64,000 nt of DNA from Dawidia soli. Lineage in GTDB: Bacteria > Bacteroidota > Bacteroidia > Cytophagales > Cyclobacteriaceae. Location: contig NZ_JAHESC010000001.1 in assembly GCF_018598185.1 (NCBI RefSeq), forward strand, positions 1 to 64,000. Reading direction: 5' to 3'. How positions within the stretch are numbered: the stretch's first letter is position 1; each line of letters starts with the position of its first letter. The notes beneath the pieces were generated by a model. That model worked only from the letters and a program-made list of their open reading frames with translations, had not been told where the DNA came from and made no database searches. Shown here in pieces: positions 43,511 to 52,042 of this stretch. Made by a program: the position numbers and the translations under genes.

Positions 43511-45526
43511 ATGAGAAAACTCGCATACCTTTCAGTCGCACTGGTACTCGCGGGCGCCTGTAAACAAAAGGCCCCCGAAACAAAACACATCGTCATCACG
43601 GGTATAGACTCTACAAAGAAAGCCGGTGATGACTTTTTTACCTACGTCAATGGCATTTGGTACGACACAGCACAGATCCCGGCCGGCCAGACCGGCGTGG
43701 GCTCATATTCCTTTCTGAATTTCCCCCAACGCATACGCCTCAAGGGCATCCTGGACAGCGTCGCCAACAGCAACAATCCCGCCGGAAGCATCGAACAGAA
43801 AGTGGGCGACTTCTATGCATCGGGCATGGATACCGTCACGATCGACAAACGCGGATATGATCCGATCAAACCGCTGCTGGCGCGTATCGACGCCGTGACC
43901 GATGTACCCACGCTGTTGAAGCTGGTAGCCGAAGAGCAAAAAGTAGGCACCGGCTCCCTCATCGGTTTTAATGTAGGGCCCGACGATAAAAGGAGTACGA
44001 TCAACATCGTCCAGCTCTATCAAACCGGCATAAGCTTGCCGGAAAGAGATTATTATTTCCAGAAAGACTCGGCAACACTCGCCATTCAAAACGCCTATAA
44101 GACATACCTCACCCGGTTGTTTCAATTGACGGGAAGCGACGCCGCTGCCGCGGAAAAAAACGCGTCGGTAGCCTATGAAGTCGAAAAGCAGTTGGCCGCA
44201 GCACACCGCACGAACATCGAGCTTAGAGATGTAAAGGCCAACTACAACAAGCTGGCCGTAGCCGCGCTCGCAAAGAAACATCCCAACCTGAATTGGCCAA
44301 CGCTGTTGAACGACCTCGGCGTGAAAGTAGACTCGGTGAACATGGCGCAGCCCGGCTACTATGACAAGCTGAACGTCCTGTTGAAGTCGGTCGCGATCGG
44401 CGACTGGAAAGTCTATATGAAAGCCAACACACTGACCAGCTATGCAAACATGCTGAGCCGGCCATTTGCCGATGCCGCGTTTGCCTATACAAAAGTGTTG
44501 ACGGGCCAGGCTGTTAAAAAAACACGCGCCGAAGAAATGACGCAGGCGGTAGACCGATCGTTGGGCGAAGCGCTCGCGCAGCTCTATGTGAAAAAGTATT
44601 TTCCCGAGTCTGCCAGGAAACGTATGGCCGTATTGATCGGCAACCTGAAAACAGCTTTTGAAACGCGCATCGACAAACTGGATTGGATGAGCGATTCCAC
44701 CAAGGCAAAAGCAAAGGAGAAACTATATGCCTTCACCGAAAAGATCGGCTATCCCGACAAATGGAAGGATTACTCGACCGTAGAAGTAAAACGGGATGCA
44801 TATTTTGAAAACCGCTTGTCGGCCAATAAGAATGAATACCGCTACGCGGTGGCGAAAGTAGGCCGGCCCGTCGACCGGAACGAATGGTATACCACACCGC
44901 CAACGGTCACGGCATATAATAATCCGCCTCTCAATGAGATCGTCTTCCCCGCCGGCATCTTGCAATCGCCATACTTCGACCTGATGGCAGACGACGCGCT
45001 GAACTACGGCGGCATCGGCATGGTGATCGGCCACGAAATAACACACTCGTTCGATGACCAGGGAGCACAGTATGACAAAGAAGGCAATGTAAAGAACTGG
45101 TGGGCAAAATCCGACTATGAAAAGTTCAAAGCAAAAACGCAGCAAGTAGTAGATCAGTATAACAAGTTTACCGTACTCGACACGGTACACGTAAAAGGCG
45201 CGTTGACACTGGGAGAGAACACCGCAGACATTGCCGGCGTAGCCATTGCATACGACGCTTTCAAGCTGACTGAACAAGGTAAAGACACCACAAAAATAGA
45301 CGGCTTCACACCCGACCAACGCTTCTTTATCTCGGTCGCAAGGATCTGGCGCGTGAAAACAACGGATGCATTTTTACGCATGTATGTGAACACGAATGCA
45401 CACTCGCCGGCACGGTGGCGCGTGAACGGGCCGCTGATGAATTTCACCCCTTTCTACAATGCATTTAACGTGCAGCCGGGCGATAAAATGTATAAACCCG
45501 AAAGCGAGCGGATAACCGTCTGGTAA
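43511..45526 (+). CDS. M13 family metallopeptidase lipoprotein (neprilysin-like)
   Basis: A 671-residue zinc endopeptidase of the PepO/neprilysin family. Lipoprotein signal with Cys 17 (VALVLAGACKQK). Zinc site HEITH at 508-512 in MVIGHEITHSFDDQGAQYD, third ligand Glu 569 in LTLGENTADIAGVAIAYDAF, and the substrate-binding NAHSPARWRVNGPLMN motif. The N-terminal M13 helical domain covers about 25-440. It would cut short peptides in the periplasm or at the outer membrane. Single gene with its own terminator. Confidence 0.95.
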   Translation: MRKLAYLSVALVLAGACKQKAPETKHIVITGIDSTKKAGDDFFTYVNGIWYDTAQIPAGQTGVGSYSFLNFPQRIRLKGILDSVANSNNPAGSIEQKVGDFYASGMDTVTIDKRGYDPIKPLLARIDAVTDVPTLLKLVAEEQKVGTGSLIGFNVGPDDKRSTINIVQLYQTGISLPERDYYFQKDSATLAIQNAYKTYLTRLFQLTGSDAAAAEKNASVAYEVEKQLAAAHRTNIELRDVKANYNKLAVAALAKKHPNLNWPTLLNDLGVKVDSVNMAQPGYYDKLNVLLKSVAIGDWKVYMKANTLTSYANMLSRPFADAAFAYTKVLTGQAVKKTRAEEMTQAVDRSLGEALAQLYVKKYFPESARKRMAVLIGNLKTAFETRIDKLDWMSDSTKAKAKEKLYAFTEKIGYPDKWKDYSTVEVKRDAYFENRLSANKNEYRYAVAKVGRPVDRNEWYTTPPTVTAYNNPPLNEIVFPAGILQSPYFDLMADDALNYGGIGMVIGHEITHSFDDQGAQYDKEGNVKNWWAKSDYEKFKAKTQQVVDQYNKFTVLDTVHVKGALTLGENTADIAGVAIAYDAFKLTEQGKDTTKIDGFTPDQRFFISVARIWRVKTTDAFLRMYVNTNAHSPARWRVNGPLMNFTPFYNAFNVQPGDKMYKPESERITVW

Positions 45527-45546
45527 TCAAATTTTAAAACCCTTTG

Positions 45547-45578
45547 GCCCTTTCTGCCTCGGTAGGAAGGGCTTTTTT
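45547..45578 (+). terminator. Terminator of M13 peptidase gene
   Basis: A 12-bp stem with two wobble pairs (45547-45558 with 45561-45572), two-base turn, six T. Confidence 0.85.
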
Positions 45579-45691
45579 ATTTTCCCGCGCATATGATTTT
45601 CGTGTGCCGGATTGTTCGTTCGTCCCCGGAAATACCCCTAAGGACGGTATGGTTTTTTATCGGTAAGAAATCATAACGTAATTGATCACGC

Positions 45692-46933
45692 ATGAAACTC
45701 AAAAATTATCTTATCATACTGGCCGCCATGGCGGCTATGGCGTTTAGCTGCTCGGATGACGATGCCGACGACGACAACGGTAACCAACCCGCTCCACCGG
45801 TAGAGACCAATCCCCCGAACACCGACTATGAACCTGCGTTCGAAGGACAGACACGGATAGACGGAGTGCTCACGACCACCGAATATGAATCACGGATCAT
45901 TACTTCCGATCTGGATGCGCCCTGGGGAGTCACCAGCCTTCCCGACGGACGCCTGCTGATCACCGAGAAAGGTGGGACCATGCGGATCGTTACCGCTACC
46001 GGTACCGTGAGCAGTGCCATCACCGGCATACCCGATGTTAATTCCGCCGGCCAGGGCGGGTTGTTAGGACTTTGTCTCGATCCTCAATTTGCTTCTAACC
46101 GGATGGTATATTGGGCCTTCTCCGAAAACGTGAGCGGCGGAACCGTTACATCCGTCGCAAAGGGCAGACTTGCAGACGATGAAACGAAGATTGAAAATGC
46201 TACCGTGATATACCGCGTAACCCCGGCATACCCCAGTGATTTACATTATGGCGGCCGCGTGATCTTCGATGGCAGCGGCAATCTGTTCCTCAGCACCGGC
46301 GAGCGCTCCGTTTTGCCCACTCGTCCACTGGCACAGTCTGTCGAATCGTCGTTGGGAAAGATCGTTCGCATCACGACAGACGGTCAACCTGCATCGGGTA
46401 ACCCGACGTTCAGCGGCGACGGCGCACTGCCAGAGCTCTATAGCATCGGTCACCGTAATCCGCAAGGCATCGCGCGGCACCCCGAGACGGGCGACCTGTG
46501 GGAACTAGAGCACGGGCCACGTGGCGGCGACGAAGTGAACCGCATACGCGCCGGTGTGAACTACGGCTGGCCGACGATTACCTATGGCATCGAATATAGC
46601 GGCGCAACCATCGGCGATGGTATCCAGCAGAAAGAGGGCATGGAACAACCCGTTTACTATTGGGATCCCGTCATATCACCCAGCGGCATTACCTTCTATA
46701 AAGGCGATCGTGTGCCCGAGTGGAAGAACAACCTCTTTATCAGTTCGCTCAGCGCTAAACACATTGCACGCCTGGTGATGGAAGACAATCGCGTCGTAGG
46801 CGAAGAAAGATTACTCGCCTCCGAAAATCAACGCTTCCGCGACATCACCCAGGGGACCGACAACGCCCTGTACGCGGTGACCGATGAGGGCAGGTTATAC
46901 CGCATCGATCGAAAGACCGATACACAGGATTAA
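45692..46933 (+). CDS. PQQ-dependent sugar dehydrogenase-like lipoprotein
   Basis: A 413-residue protein of the soluble aldose sugar dehydrogenase (GDH-B/YliI) family, a six-bladed propeller. Lipoprotein signal (LAAMAAMAFSCSDDD), a short Asp/Pro-rich linker, then DAPWGVTSLPDGRLLITEKG, GGLLGLCLDPQFASNRMVYW, HYGGRVIFDGSGNLFLSTGE, GHRNPQGIARHPETGDLWEL, EHGPRGGDEVNRI and NYGWPTITYG, which carry the PQQ and calcium contacts of the family. It oxidises aldoses in the periplasm if PQQ is available; the window has no PQQ synthesis genes. Single gene followed by two hairpins. Confidence 0.92.
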   Translation: MKLKNYLIILAAMAAMAFSCSDDDADDDNGNQPAPPVETNPPNTDYEPAFEGQTRIDGVLTTTEYESRIITSDLDAPWGVTSLPDGRLLITEKGGTMRIVTATGTVSSAITGIPDVNSAGQGGLLGLCLDPQFASNRMVYWAFSENVSGGTVTSVAKGRLADDETKIENATVIYRVTPAYPSDLHYGGRVIFDGSGNLFLSTGERSVLPTRPLAQSVESSLGKIVRITTDGQPASGNPTFSGDGALPELYSIGHRNPQGIARHPETGDLWELEHGPRGGDEVNRIRAGVNYGWPTITYGIEYSGATIGDGIQQKEGMEQPVYYWDPVISPSGITFYKGDRVPEWKNNLFISSLSAKHIARLVMEDNRVVGEERLLASENQRFRDITQGTDNALYAVTDEGRLYRIDRKTDTQD

Positions 46934-46963
46934 GCGCTGACGCGCTTACGAGATCATCTTCTT

Positions 46964-46996
46964 CCAGCCAGGTAAACATCTGGCTGGATTTTTTTT
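46964..46996 (+). terminator. Terminator of sugar dehydrogenase gene
   Basis: Perfect 8-bp stem CCAGCCAG/CTGGCTGG (46964-46971 with 46980-46987), then A and eight T. A second small hairpin (AAGCGC/GCGCTT, 46932-46947) overlaps the stop codon just upstream. Confidence 0.88.
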
Positions 46997-47048
46997 ATCC
47001 GGCGGCAGGCACAGAAATTTAGCGCTTGCCCTATAAACAAAAAACGCT

Positions 47049-47261
47049 ATGGCAAAGACAGCGAAAAAAACAGCGAAGAAAGCAGTAAAGAAGACTGCCA
47101 CGGCTGTACCCAAAAAAGCAGCAAAGAAGACTGCCAAAAAAGCTTCTTCGAAACCGGGCCCGAAAGACCGCGAGTACGTCAACAAAAAACAGAAATATGA
47201 GGTGGCTTACGAGTCACGTCGCAAGACGCCGGCAAAGAAGTTCGGTTCTAAGGCTAAGTAA
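47049..47261 (+). CDS. Histone H1-like lysine/alanine-rich basic protein
   Basis: A 70-residue protein. The first 40 residues are almost only Lys, Ala, Thr and Val in KTAKKxxKK patterns (KTAKKTAKKAVKKTATAVPK, then KKAAKKTAKKASS), like the C-terminal tail of histone H1 and bacterial HC1-type proteins. The rest (REYVNKKQKYEVAYESRRKT) is also basic. Such proteins bind DNA non-specifically and compact the nucleoid. A perfect hairpin follows the stop. DNA binding is inferred from composition. Confidence 0.8.
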   Translation: MAKTAKKTAKKAVKKTATAVPKKAAKKTAKKASSKPGPKDREYVNKKQKYEVAYESRRKTPAKKFGSKAK

Positions 47262-47268
47262 GCGTATG

Positions 47269-47300
47269 TACCAGGACAGCACACAGGCGCTGTCCTGGTA
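47269..47300. other. Strong stem-loop after histone-like gene
   Basis: A perfect 12-bp stem (47269-47280 with 47289-47300) and eight-base loop, without T-tract. A second hairpin TCCGGG-AAAA-CCCGGA follows at 47357-47372. Together they may act as transcript ends. Confidence 0.65.
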
Positions 47301-47442
47301 ATACAGACGTCGCCGTGATTTCCGGGGGCTACACCGGGTTGCAGGCGGGCATTTACTCCGGGAAAACCCGGATATTTGCTCCTGGGCATTCCTCCTGATA
47401 TACAATGGTTTATATTTGAGCGCCCTCCGCCCATGCTACCCG

Positions 47443-48720
47443 ATGATTCAAAAGACCGATAGTCTTTCAGAGGACGTTCAGAAAGTCAGGCAAATTCCCA
47501 TCGTACATACGTTGCTGGAAGTCGTTTGCCGCACCACCGGCTTAGGCTTCGCCGCCATAGCCCGCGTCACCGGCGACCGGTGGATAGCGTGTAGCGTGCG
47601 CGATGAGATCGCCTTTGGCGTGAAAGAAGGCGGCGAGCTCCGAGTCGAAACGACTATCTGTAACGAGATCCGCGTCAGCCGAAAACCGGTGGTCATCGAC
47701 GATATGGCCTTCGATGGGAAGTATAGCGACCATCCGGCCTTCCGGAAGTACGGCTTTCAAAGCTATATTTCCGTGCCCATCGTTTTGAAGAACGGTACCT
47801 TTTTCGGCACGCTCTGCGCCCTCGATCCAAAACCGGCACGCCTCCGGAATTCGCAGACCCTCGGCTTGTTCATGTTGTTTGCCGACCTCATCTCCTTTCA
47901 CCTGCACAGTGTCGACGAGATCCAAAACAGGAACCGTGCCATCGGGATCCTTAACCGGCGCGTAGCCGGAACGGTGGAAGAGGATCGCCAGTACCACTAC
48001 ATCTCCGACCACAACTTGTCCGAGCCGCTGCGGAAGCTCCGGCTTTTTAGCAGTCTTATAGCCGGTACCGCCAACAATGGCGACACCGAAAAAACAAAGA
48101 CGCTGGCCACCAGGATCAACGCTTTTGCCGAGCAGTTTGGGGTGATGATGAAAGACGTATCAGACTATCCCCGGTTAACCGATCGTGGCTATTTCTACGA
48201 AGAGCTGAGGTTGGGCGAGCTCATGGCCGATGTAGCCGTTCAGCTGCGGGAGTTCATACACGAAAAGCAGGGAACGATCGATGTGATCGATCTTCCCGCC
48301 GCCGCCGGCATCCGTTTTCACCTCGAGCACCTCTTTCACCGCCTCATCCATAATGCGCTGAAGTTTTCCCGACCCGGCGTTCCGGCGCTGATCCAGATCT
48401 CGTCCTATCGGCTGTGGGGCGATGAGCTGCAAGACATCTTCCCGGCAAATCCTGCAGCCGAATACGTTGAAATTATAGTCGACGACAACGGCCGCGGCAT
48501 AGAGCCGATGGAGCTCGACAAGATCGGCCACCTCTTCTCGCAGCCCGACCACGAAGTCACCCGGCAGGGCTACGGCCGGGGCCTGGCGTATTGCAGAAAG
48601 ATCGTACGGTTCCACGGCGGCTTTATCACAGTCAAGTCCACCGTAGGGCAGGGGAGCACCTTTACCGTGTTCCTGCCCGTAAATCCCGCGCCCGTGTACA
48701 ACAGCCGGGCCTGGGCATAA
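47443..48720 (+). CDS. GAF-domain sensor histidine kinase
   Basis: A 425-residue soluble kinase: an N-terminal GAF domain (about 20-165, with PVVIDDMAFDGKYSDHPAFR and VPIVLKNGTFFGTLCALDP), a HisKA-like helix pair with SDHNLSEPLRKLRLFSSLI, and an HATPase domain with N box HRLIHNALKFSRPG, G1 DDNGRGIEPMELDKIGHLF and GYGRGLAYCRKIVRFHGGF. GAF domains bind small ligands or chromophores; no bilin Cys is evident. No response regulator is adjacent. The ATG at 47443 is chosen over an upstream TTG at 47416. Confidence 0.88.
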   Translation: MIQKTDSLSEDVQKVRQIPIVHTLLEVVCRTTGLGFAAIARVTGDRWIACSVRDEIAFGVKEGGELRVETTICNEIRVSRKPVVIDDMAFDGKYSDHPAFRKYGFQSYISVPIVLKNGTFFGTLCALDPKPARLRNSQTLGLFMLFADLISFHLHSVDEIQNRNRAIGILNRRVAGTVEEDRQYHYISDHNLSEPLRKLRLFSSLIAGTANNGDTEKTKTLATRINAFAEQFGVMMKDVSDYPRLTDRGYFYEELRLGELMADVAVQLREFIHEKQGTIDVIDLPAAAGIRFHLEHLFHRLIHNALKFSRPGVPALIQISSYRLWGDELQDIFPANPAAEYVEIIVDDNGRGIEPMELDKIGHLFSQPDHEVTRQGYGRGLAYCRKIVRFHGGFITVKSTVGQGSTFTVFLPVNPAPVYNSRAWA

Positions 48721-48756
48721 CACCGTACACGCCGGCGCAGAATCCAGCAAGTTTGT

Positions 48757-48764
48757 TACCTTTG
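48757..48764 (+). promoter_or_regulatory. -7 promoter element of AraC-family gene
   Basis: TACCTTTG matches TAnnTTTG, 25 bases before the start codon. No -33 TTTG at the usual spacing. Confidence 0.4.
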
Positions 48765-48789
48765 AGACCGGGCAACACAGGGTCTTCAT

Positions 48790-49635
48790 ATGACACAACA
48801 ACGTCAGACAGCCGAAAAACAGGAAGATTTATTTATCTACAACTATGTTGCCGATAAACAGGTTGGACGAAATAAGATCTTTCTTCAGCATAACCTCATC
48901 ACGTTGTTGGAACAAGGCGAAAAGGTCGTGCACTATGCAGACCATGCCACGGTAGTCAAAGACACACAATTTGCCTTACTCTCTTCGGGCAACTGTTTAA
49001 TGACCGAAAAGCTTCCCGTGAACAATCATTATCGGAGCACGATGTTGTTTTTCGACAACGCCGGGCTCGCGAAGTTTTTTATAAAGTATGCGTCCATAAT
49101 AGAGAAGATCGGCGTTCGCCCCGGCAAAGACGACAAGCCATTCATCGTATTTGAAAAAGATGCCTTCATCCGGAACTATATAGCCTATCTCAAATTCATC
49201 CAGCCTAAAACGTCGTTTTCAGACAAAAAGGTAGAATTGAAGTTTGAAGAGCTGATGCTGTATCTCCTGGAGAAATACCCGACCGAGATGATATCATTTC
49301 AAACGAGAAGCCAGGGAGAATATTCGGATTTCGAGATCCGGAAAGCCGTTGAGCAAAACATCACCGGCAACCTCACGTTGGAAGAGCTGGCATTCCTCTG
49401 CCATACAAGCGTCTCTACCTTCAAACGAAGGTTCCGGAAGATTTATGGTATGGCGCCCCGCCAATACTTCCTGCAGCGGAGAATGGAGCTGGCAACGTCG
49501 TTGTTGCTGCAAAACGAAAACCCCGGCGAGGTATTTTACAAGGTCGGGTTTGAAAACCATTCCAGTTTCTCGCAATCGTTCAAACAGGTATACGGCATCA
49601 GCCCCAAACAATTCCAGCAACAAAAGATGAGCTGA
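48790..49635 (+). CDS. AraC family transcriptional regulator
   Basis: A 281-residue regulator. N-terminal cupin-like sensing region (VVHYADHATVVKDTQFALLS) and a C-terminal AraC double helix-turn-helix (EIRKAVEQNITGNLTLEELA, LCHTSVSTFKRRFRKIYGMA and VGFENHSSFSQSFKQVYGIS). It lies 84 bases before the PEBP gene, which has its own TACCTTTG element, and may regulate it. The inducer is unknown. Confidence 0.92.
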   Translation: MTQQRQTAEKQEDLFIYNYVADKQVGRNKIFLQHNLITLLEQGEKVVHYADHATVVKDTQFALLSSGNCLMTEKLPVNNHYRSTMLFFDNAGLAKFFIKYASIIEKIGVRPGKDDKPFIVFEKDAFIRNYIAYLKFIQPKTSFSDKKVELKFEELMLYLLEKYPTEMISFQTRSQGEYSDFEIRKAVEQNITGNLTLEELAFLCHTSVSTFKRRFRKIYGMAPRQYFLQRRMELATSLLLQNENPGEVFYKVGFENHSSFSQSFKQVYGISPKQFQQQKMS

Positions 49636-49686
49636 TGCCGACAGTCTTTGATCGGTTGGCGACAAAGTAGCTGGTACGCCCTCCGA

Positions 49687-49694
49687 TACCTTTG
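49687..49694 (+). promoter_or_regulatory. -7 promoter element of PEBP gene
   Basis: TACCTTTG (TAnnTTTG consensus) 25 bases before the start codon of the PEBP gene. Confidence 0.45.
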
Positions 49695-49719
49695 CGTAAC
49701 AAGTAAAACGTAAAGGACA

Positions 49720-50217
49720 ATGGAAACAAAAACAACACACACCTTCACATTAAAAAGCCACGACGTCGGCGGGCAGTTTACCAATAGACACTTCGGCCAG
49801 GGCCCCGGCTGCCCCGGCGAAAACATCTCACCCGAATTACACTGGGAGAACGCACCCCGCGATGCCAAAGCATTCGCCATCACCATGCACGACATGGACG
49901 CAGCAACCGGCAGTGGCCTGTGGCATTGGGTAGTATATAATATTCCGCCGACCGTCACATCGTTACCCGGCGATGCCGGCAGCCTCTCCGGGAACAACCT
50001 GCCCGCCGGCGCCGTCGGCGGACTGACCGATGTCGGCGTAAAAGGTTACTTCGGCCCGTGTCCCCCCGCCGGCGAGCTCCACCGCTACCTCATCACCGTG
50101 CACGCCCTCAAAGAATGTATACCGGTGAACGAAACCGCCAGCGCAGCCCTCACCAGCTTTATCCTGAACATGAACACCCTGGCCAAAGCCTCTCTGCTGG
50201 TCTACGCCCGGCAATAA
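49720..50217 (+). CDS. YbhB/YbcL family PEBP protein
   Basis: A 165-residue phosphatidylethanolamine-binding-protein family member (bacterial YbhB/YbcL type). Seen: GQGPGCPGENISPELHWENA, the anion-pocket FAITMHDMDAATGSGLWHWV followed by VYNIP, and GYFGPCPPAGELHRYLITVH. Bacterial roles are unclear; members may bind small anionic ligands or affect kinases. No signal peptide. Located after an AraC regulator, before an SDR gene. Confidence 0.92.
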   Translation: METKTTHTFTLKSHDVGGQFTNRHFGQGPGCPGENISPELHWENAPRDAKAFAITMHDMDAATGSGLWHWVVYNIPPTVTSLPGDAGSLSGNNLPAGAVGGLTDVGVKGYFGPCPPAGELHRYLITVHALKECIPVNETASAALTSFILNMNTLAKASLLVYARQ

Positions 50218-50393
50218 AGTCACAGAGATCCGCTGGCCACCGTCTCCCATCTTGAACGGGAATGTTTTTGCCCACCGCACGCATCTCCCGGGATATGCGC
50301 ATCGATAGTACGTTGGCCGGCGGCTCTTTCCGGCGGCGGTACGGAAGGAATAATAATTTAGGCCTGTGCTATTCAATACAAACGCCTACTATT

Positions 50394-51263
50394 ATGGAAA
50401 CGACGCAGGTAAAAATGCCGAAAAACATTCCGCCGCAGCACCAGGAGCGGCAGCCGGGTATAGAAGAAGAAATGGTGCCCAAGCCGGTATATGACAACGA
50501 CGATCCAGGCCTGGGCCGCCTCAAAGGCAAAGTCGCGATCATCACCGGCGGCGATAGCGGCATAGGCCGCGCCGTGGCCGTGCAATTCGCAAAAGAAGGT
50601 GCCGACGTAGCCGTGGCCTACCTTGACGAAAAGCTCGACGCCGAAGAGACCGCGGAGGCTATGCGCAAGTATGGCAAGGAAGCCCTGCTCATCGCCGCAG
50701 ACGTATCGCTGGAAGGCGAGTGTAAACTGATCGTCGAGCAAACCATAAGCCGCTTTGGCAAAATTGACATCGTCGTCAACAACGCCGCGGTGCAATACGA
50801 GCAGAAGAGCGTGGAAGACATTTCGGCCGAGCAGCTCGAGCACACCTTCAAGGTAAATATCTTCGCACACTTCCACCTGTGTAAATACGCCTTGCCGCAC
50901 CTCGGGCCCGGCAGTGTGATCATCAATACAGCGTCGATCACCGCCTACCGCGGCAATCCCTCGCTGATCGACTACTCGTCAACAAAGGGTGCCATCGTCG
51001 CCTTTACCCGAAGCCTCTCGCAGGCCGTGGCCGATCGCGGCATTCGCGTGAACGCCGTCGCACCGGGTCCCGTGTGGACACCGCTCATTCCTGCTTCGTT
51101 TGATGAAGAGAAGGTTGCCCGGTTTGGCAAAGACACGAAGATGAAACGCCCGGCGCAGCCCGTCGAGATCGCCCCGTGTTACGTCTTCCTGGCGTCGAAA
51201 GAAAGCGCCTTTATTACCGGCCAGGTGCTTCATCCAAACGGCGGCACGGTAGTCAACACATAG
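50394..51263 (+). CDS. Short-chain dehydrogenase/reductase (YhdF/general-stress type)
   Basis: A 289-residue SDR. A 45-residue N-terminal extension with PPQHQERQPGIEEEMVPKP precedes the Rossmann core, as in the general-stress oxidoreductases of B. subtilis and E. coli YghA. Core motifs: VAIITGGDSGIGRAVAVQFA (TGxxxGIG), IDIVVNNAAVQYEQ (NNA), catalytic Ser in INTASITAYRG, and Tyr-x-x-x-Lys in DYSSTKGAIVAFTR; PGPVWTPLIPASF follows. Substrate unknown. The ATG at 50394 gives the family N terminus; the open frame extends 44 codons upstream. Ends with a terminator. Confidence 0.93.
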   Translation: METTQVKMPKNIPPQHQERQPGIEEEMVPKPVYDNDDPGLGRLKGKVAIITGGDSGIGRAVAVQFAKEGADVAVAYLDEKLDAEETAEAMRKYGKEALLIAADVSLEGECKLIVEQTISRFGKIDIVVNNAAVQYEQKSVEDISAEQLEHTFKVNIFAHFHLCKYALPHLGPGSVIINTASITAYRGNPSLIDYSSTKGAIVAFTRSLSQAVADRGIRVNAVAPGPVWTPLIPASFDEEKVARFGKDTKMKRPAQPVEIAPCYVFLASKESAFITGQVLHPNGGTVVNT

Positions 51264-51282
51264 GCGTTGGGGCCGCAGCATA

Positions 51283-51308
51283 AAAGGCCCCGTAGCAGGG
51301 GCCTTTCT
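51283..51308 (+). terminator. Terminator of SDR gene
   Basis: Stem AAAGGCCCC (51283-51291) with GGGGCCTTT (51298-51306), six-base loop, T-rich end. Confidence 0.8.
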
Positions 51309-51429
51309 TCCTATAAACAGCGATATCACACGCTCATGGAATGTGTTGACGAACGGCAACAACCGGCCTGCATGAGCCTCAAAATGACCAGTACGTTGCC
51401 CGCGGCTGTACCGCCGACCTCGCAAAGAT

Positions 51430-51915
51430 TCAGTGCTCCAGCTGCCGGTCGGCGTTCTTCTTAAAATTGTGCGTGGCCTCTGCCTCGTCGATCGAATGCG
51501 ATTGCTGCAGGCTTTCTTCCTGTTTCGAATATTCGCTCAGGTAAGCATAATACTTTTTAATGACCTTTAATTCATCCTCGGTCATATTCTCCACATTCAC
51601 CAGGCGGTTGCTGGCATGTTTGTGCGCAGCTACAAGTTCATTCAACTTTAATTGAACCGCCAGGGATTCTTTGTTTTGTGACTTCTGAATGATGAACACC
51701 ATCAGGAACGTAATGATCGTCGTACCGGTATTGATCACCAGCTGCCACTCTTCCGAGTAGTGGAATATAGGCCCGGTCACCGCCCAGGCCAGCACCAGCG
51801 TTAACGCGACGATAAACGCGGGAGTACTCCCCGCGGCATGCGTCGCCACCCCGGAAAATCGTTCAAAGAAACCTGGATGCGGTGGGGTGGGAGTAATAGG
51901 TTGATCCGTTTTCAT
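51430..51915 (-). CDS. Low-affinity iron permease family protein
   Basis: A 161-residue membrane protein with two helices and a long cytoplasmic tail. The family motif is clear: FFERFSGVATHAAGSTPAFI, VALTLVLAWAVTGPIFHYSE and TGTTIITFLMVFIIQKSQN, then KESLAVQLKLNELV. Named after yeast Fet4-like low-affinity iron transport, but the bacterial members' role is not proven. The ATG at 51915 (MKTDQPIT) is preferred to one 54 bases upstream. Divergent from the P450 gene. Confidence 0.88.
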   Translation of the reverse strand: MKTDQPITPTPPHPGFFERFSGVATHAAGSTPAFIVALTLVLAWAVTGPIFHYSEEWQLVINTGTTIITFLMVFIIQKSQNKESLAVQLKLNELVAAHKHASNRLVNVENMTEDELKVIKKYYAYLSEYSKQEESLQQSHSIDEAEATHNFKKNADRQLEH

Positions 51916-52042
51916 GGCTAAAATCGTTGTCTGGTTTTGTACTATACCAGTATCCAAAAGTCGGGCCACCTCCGATTATCCGCGCAGCCCGGCACGAACG
52001 AACCCGCTGTTTGCGTATCTTCGTCTATTGACAACAACGCGC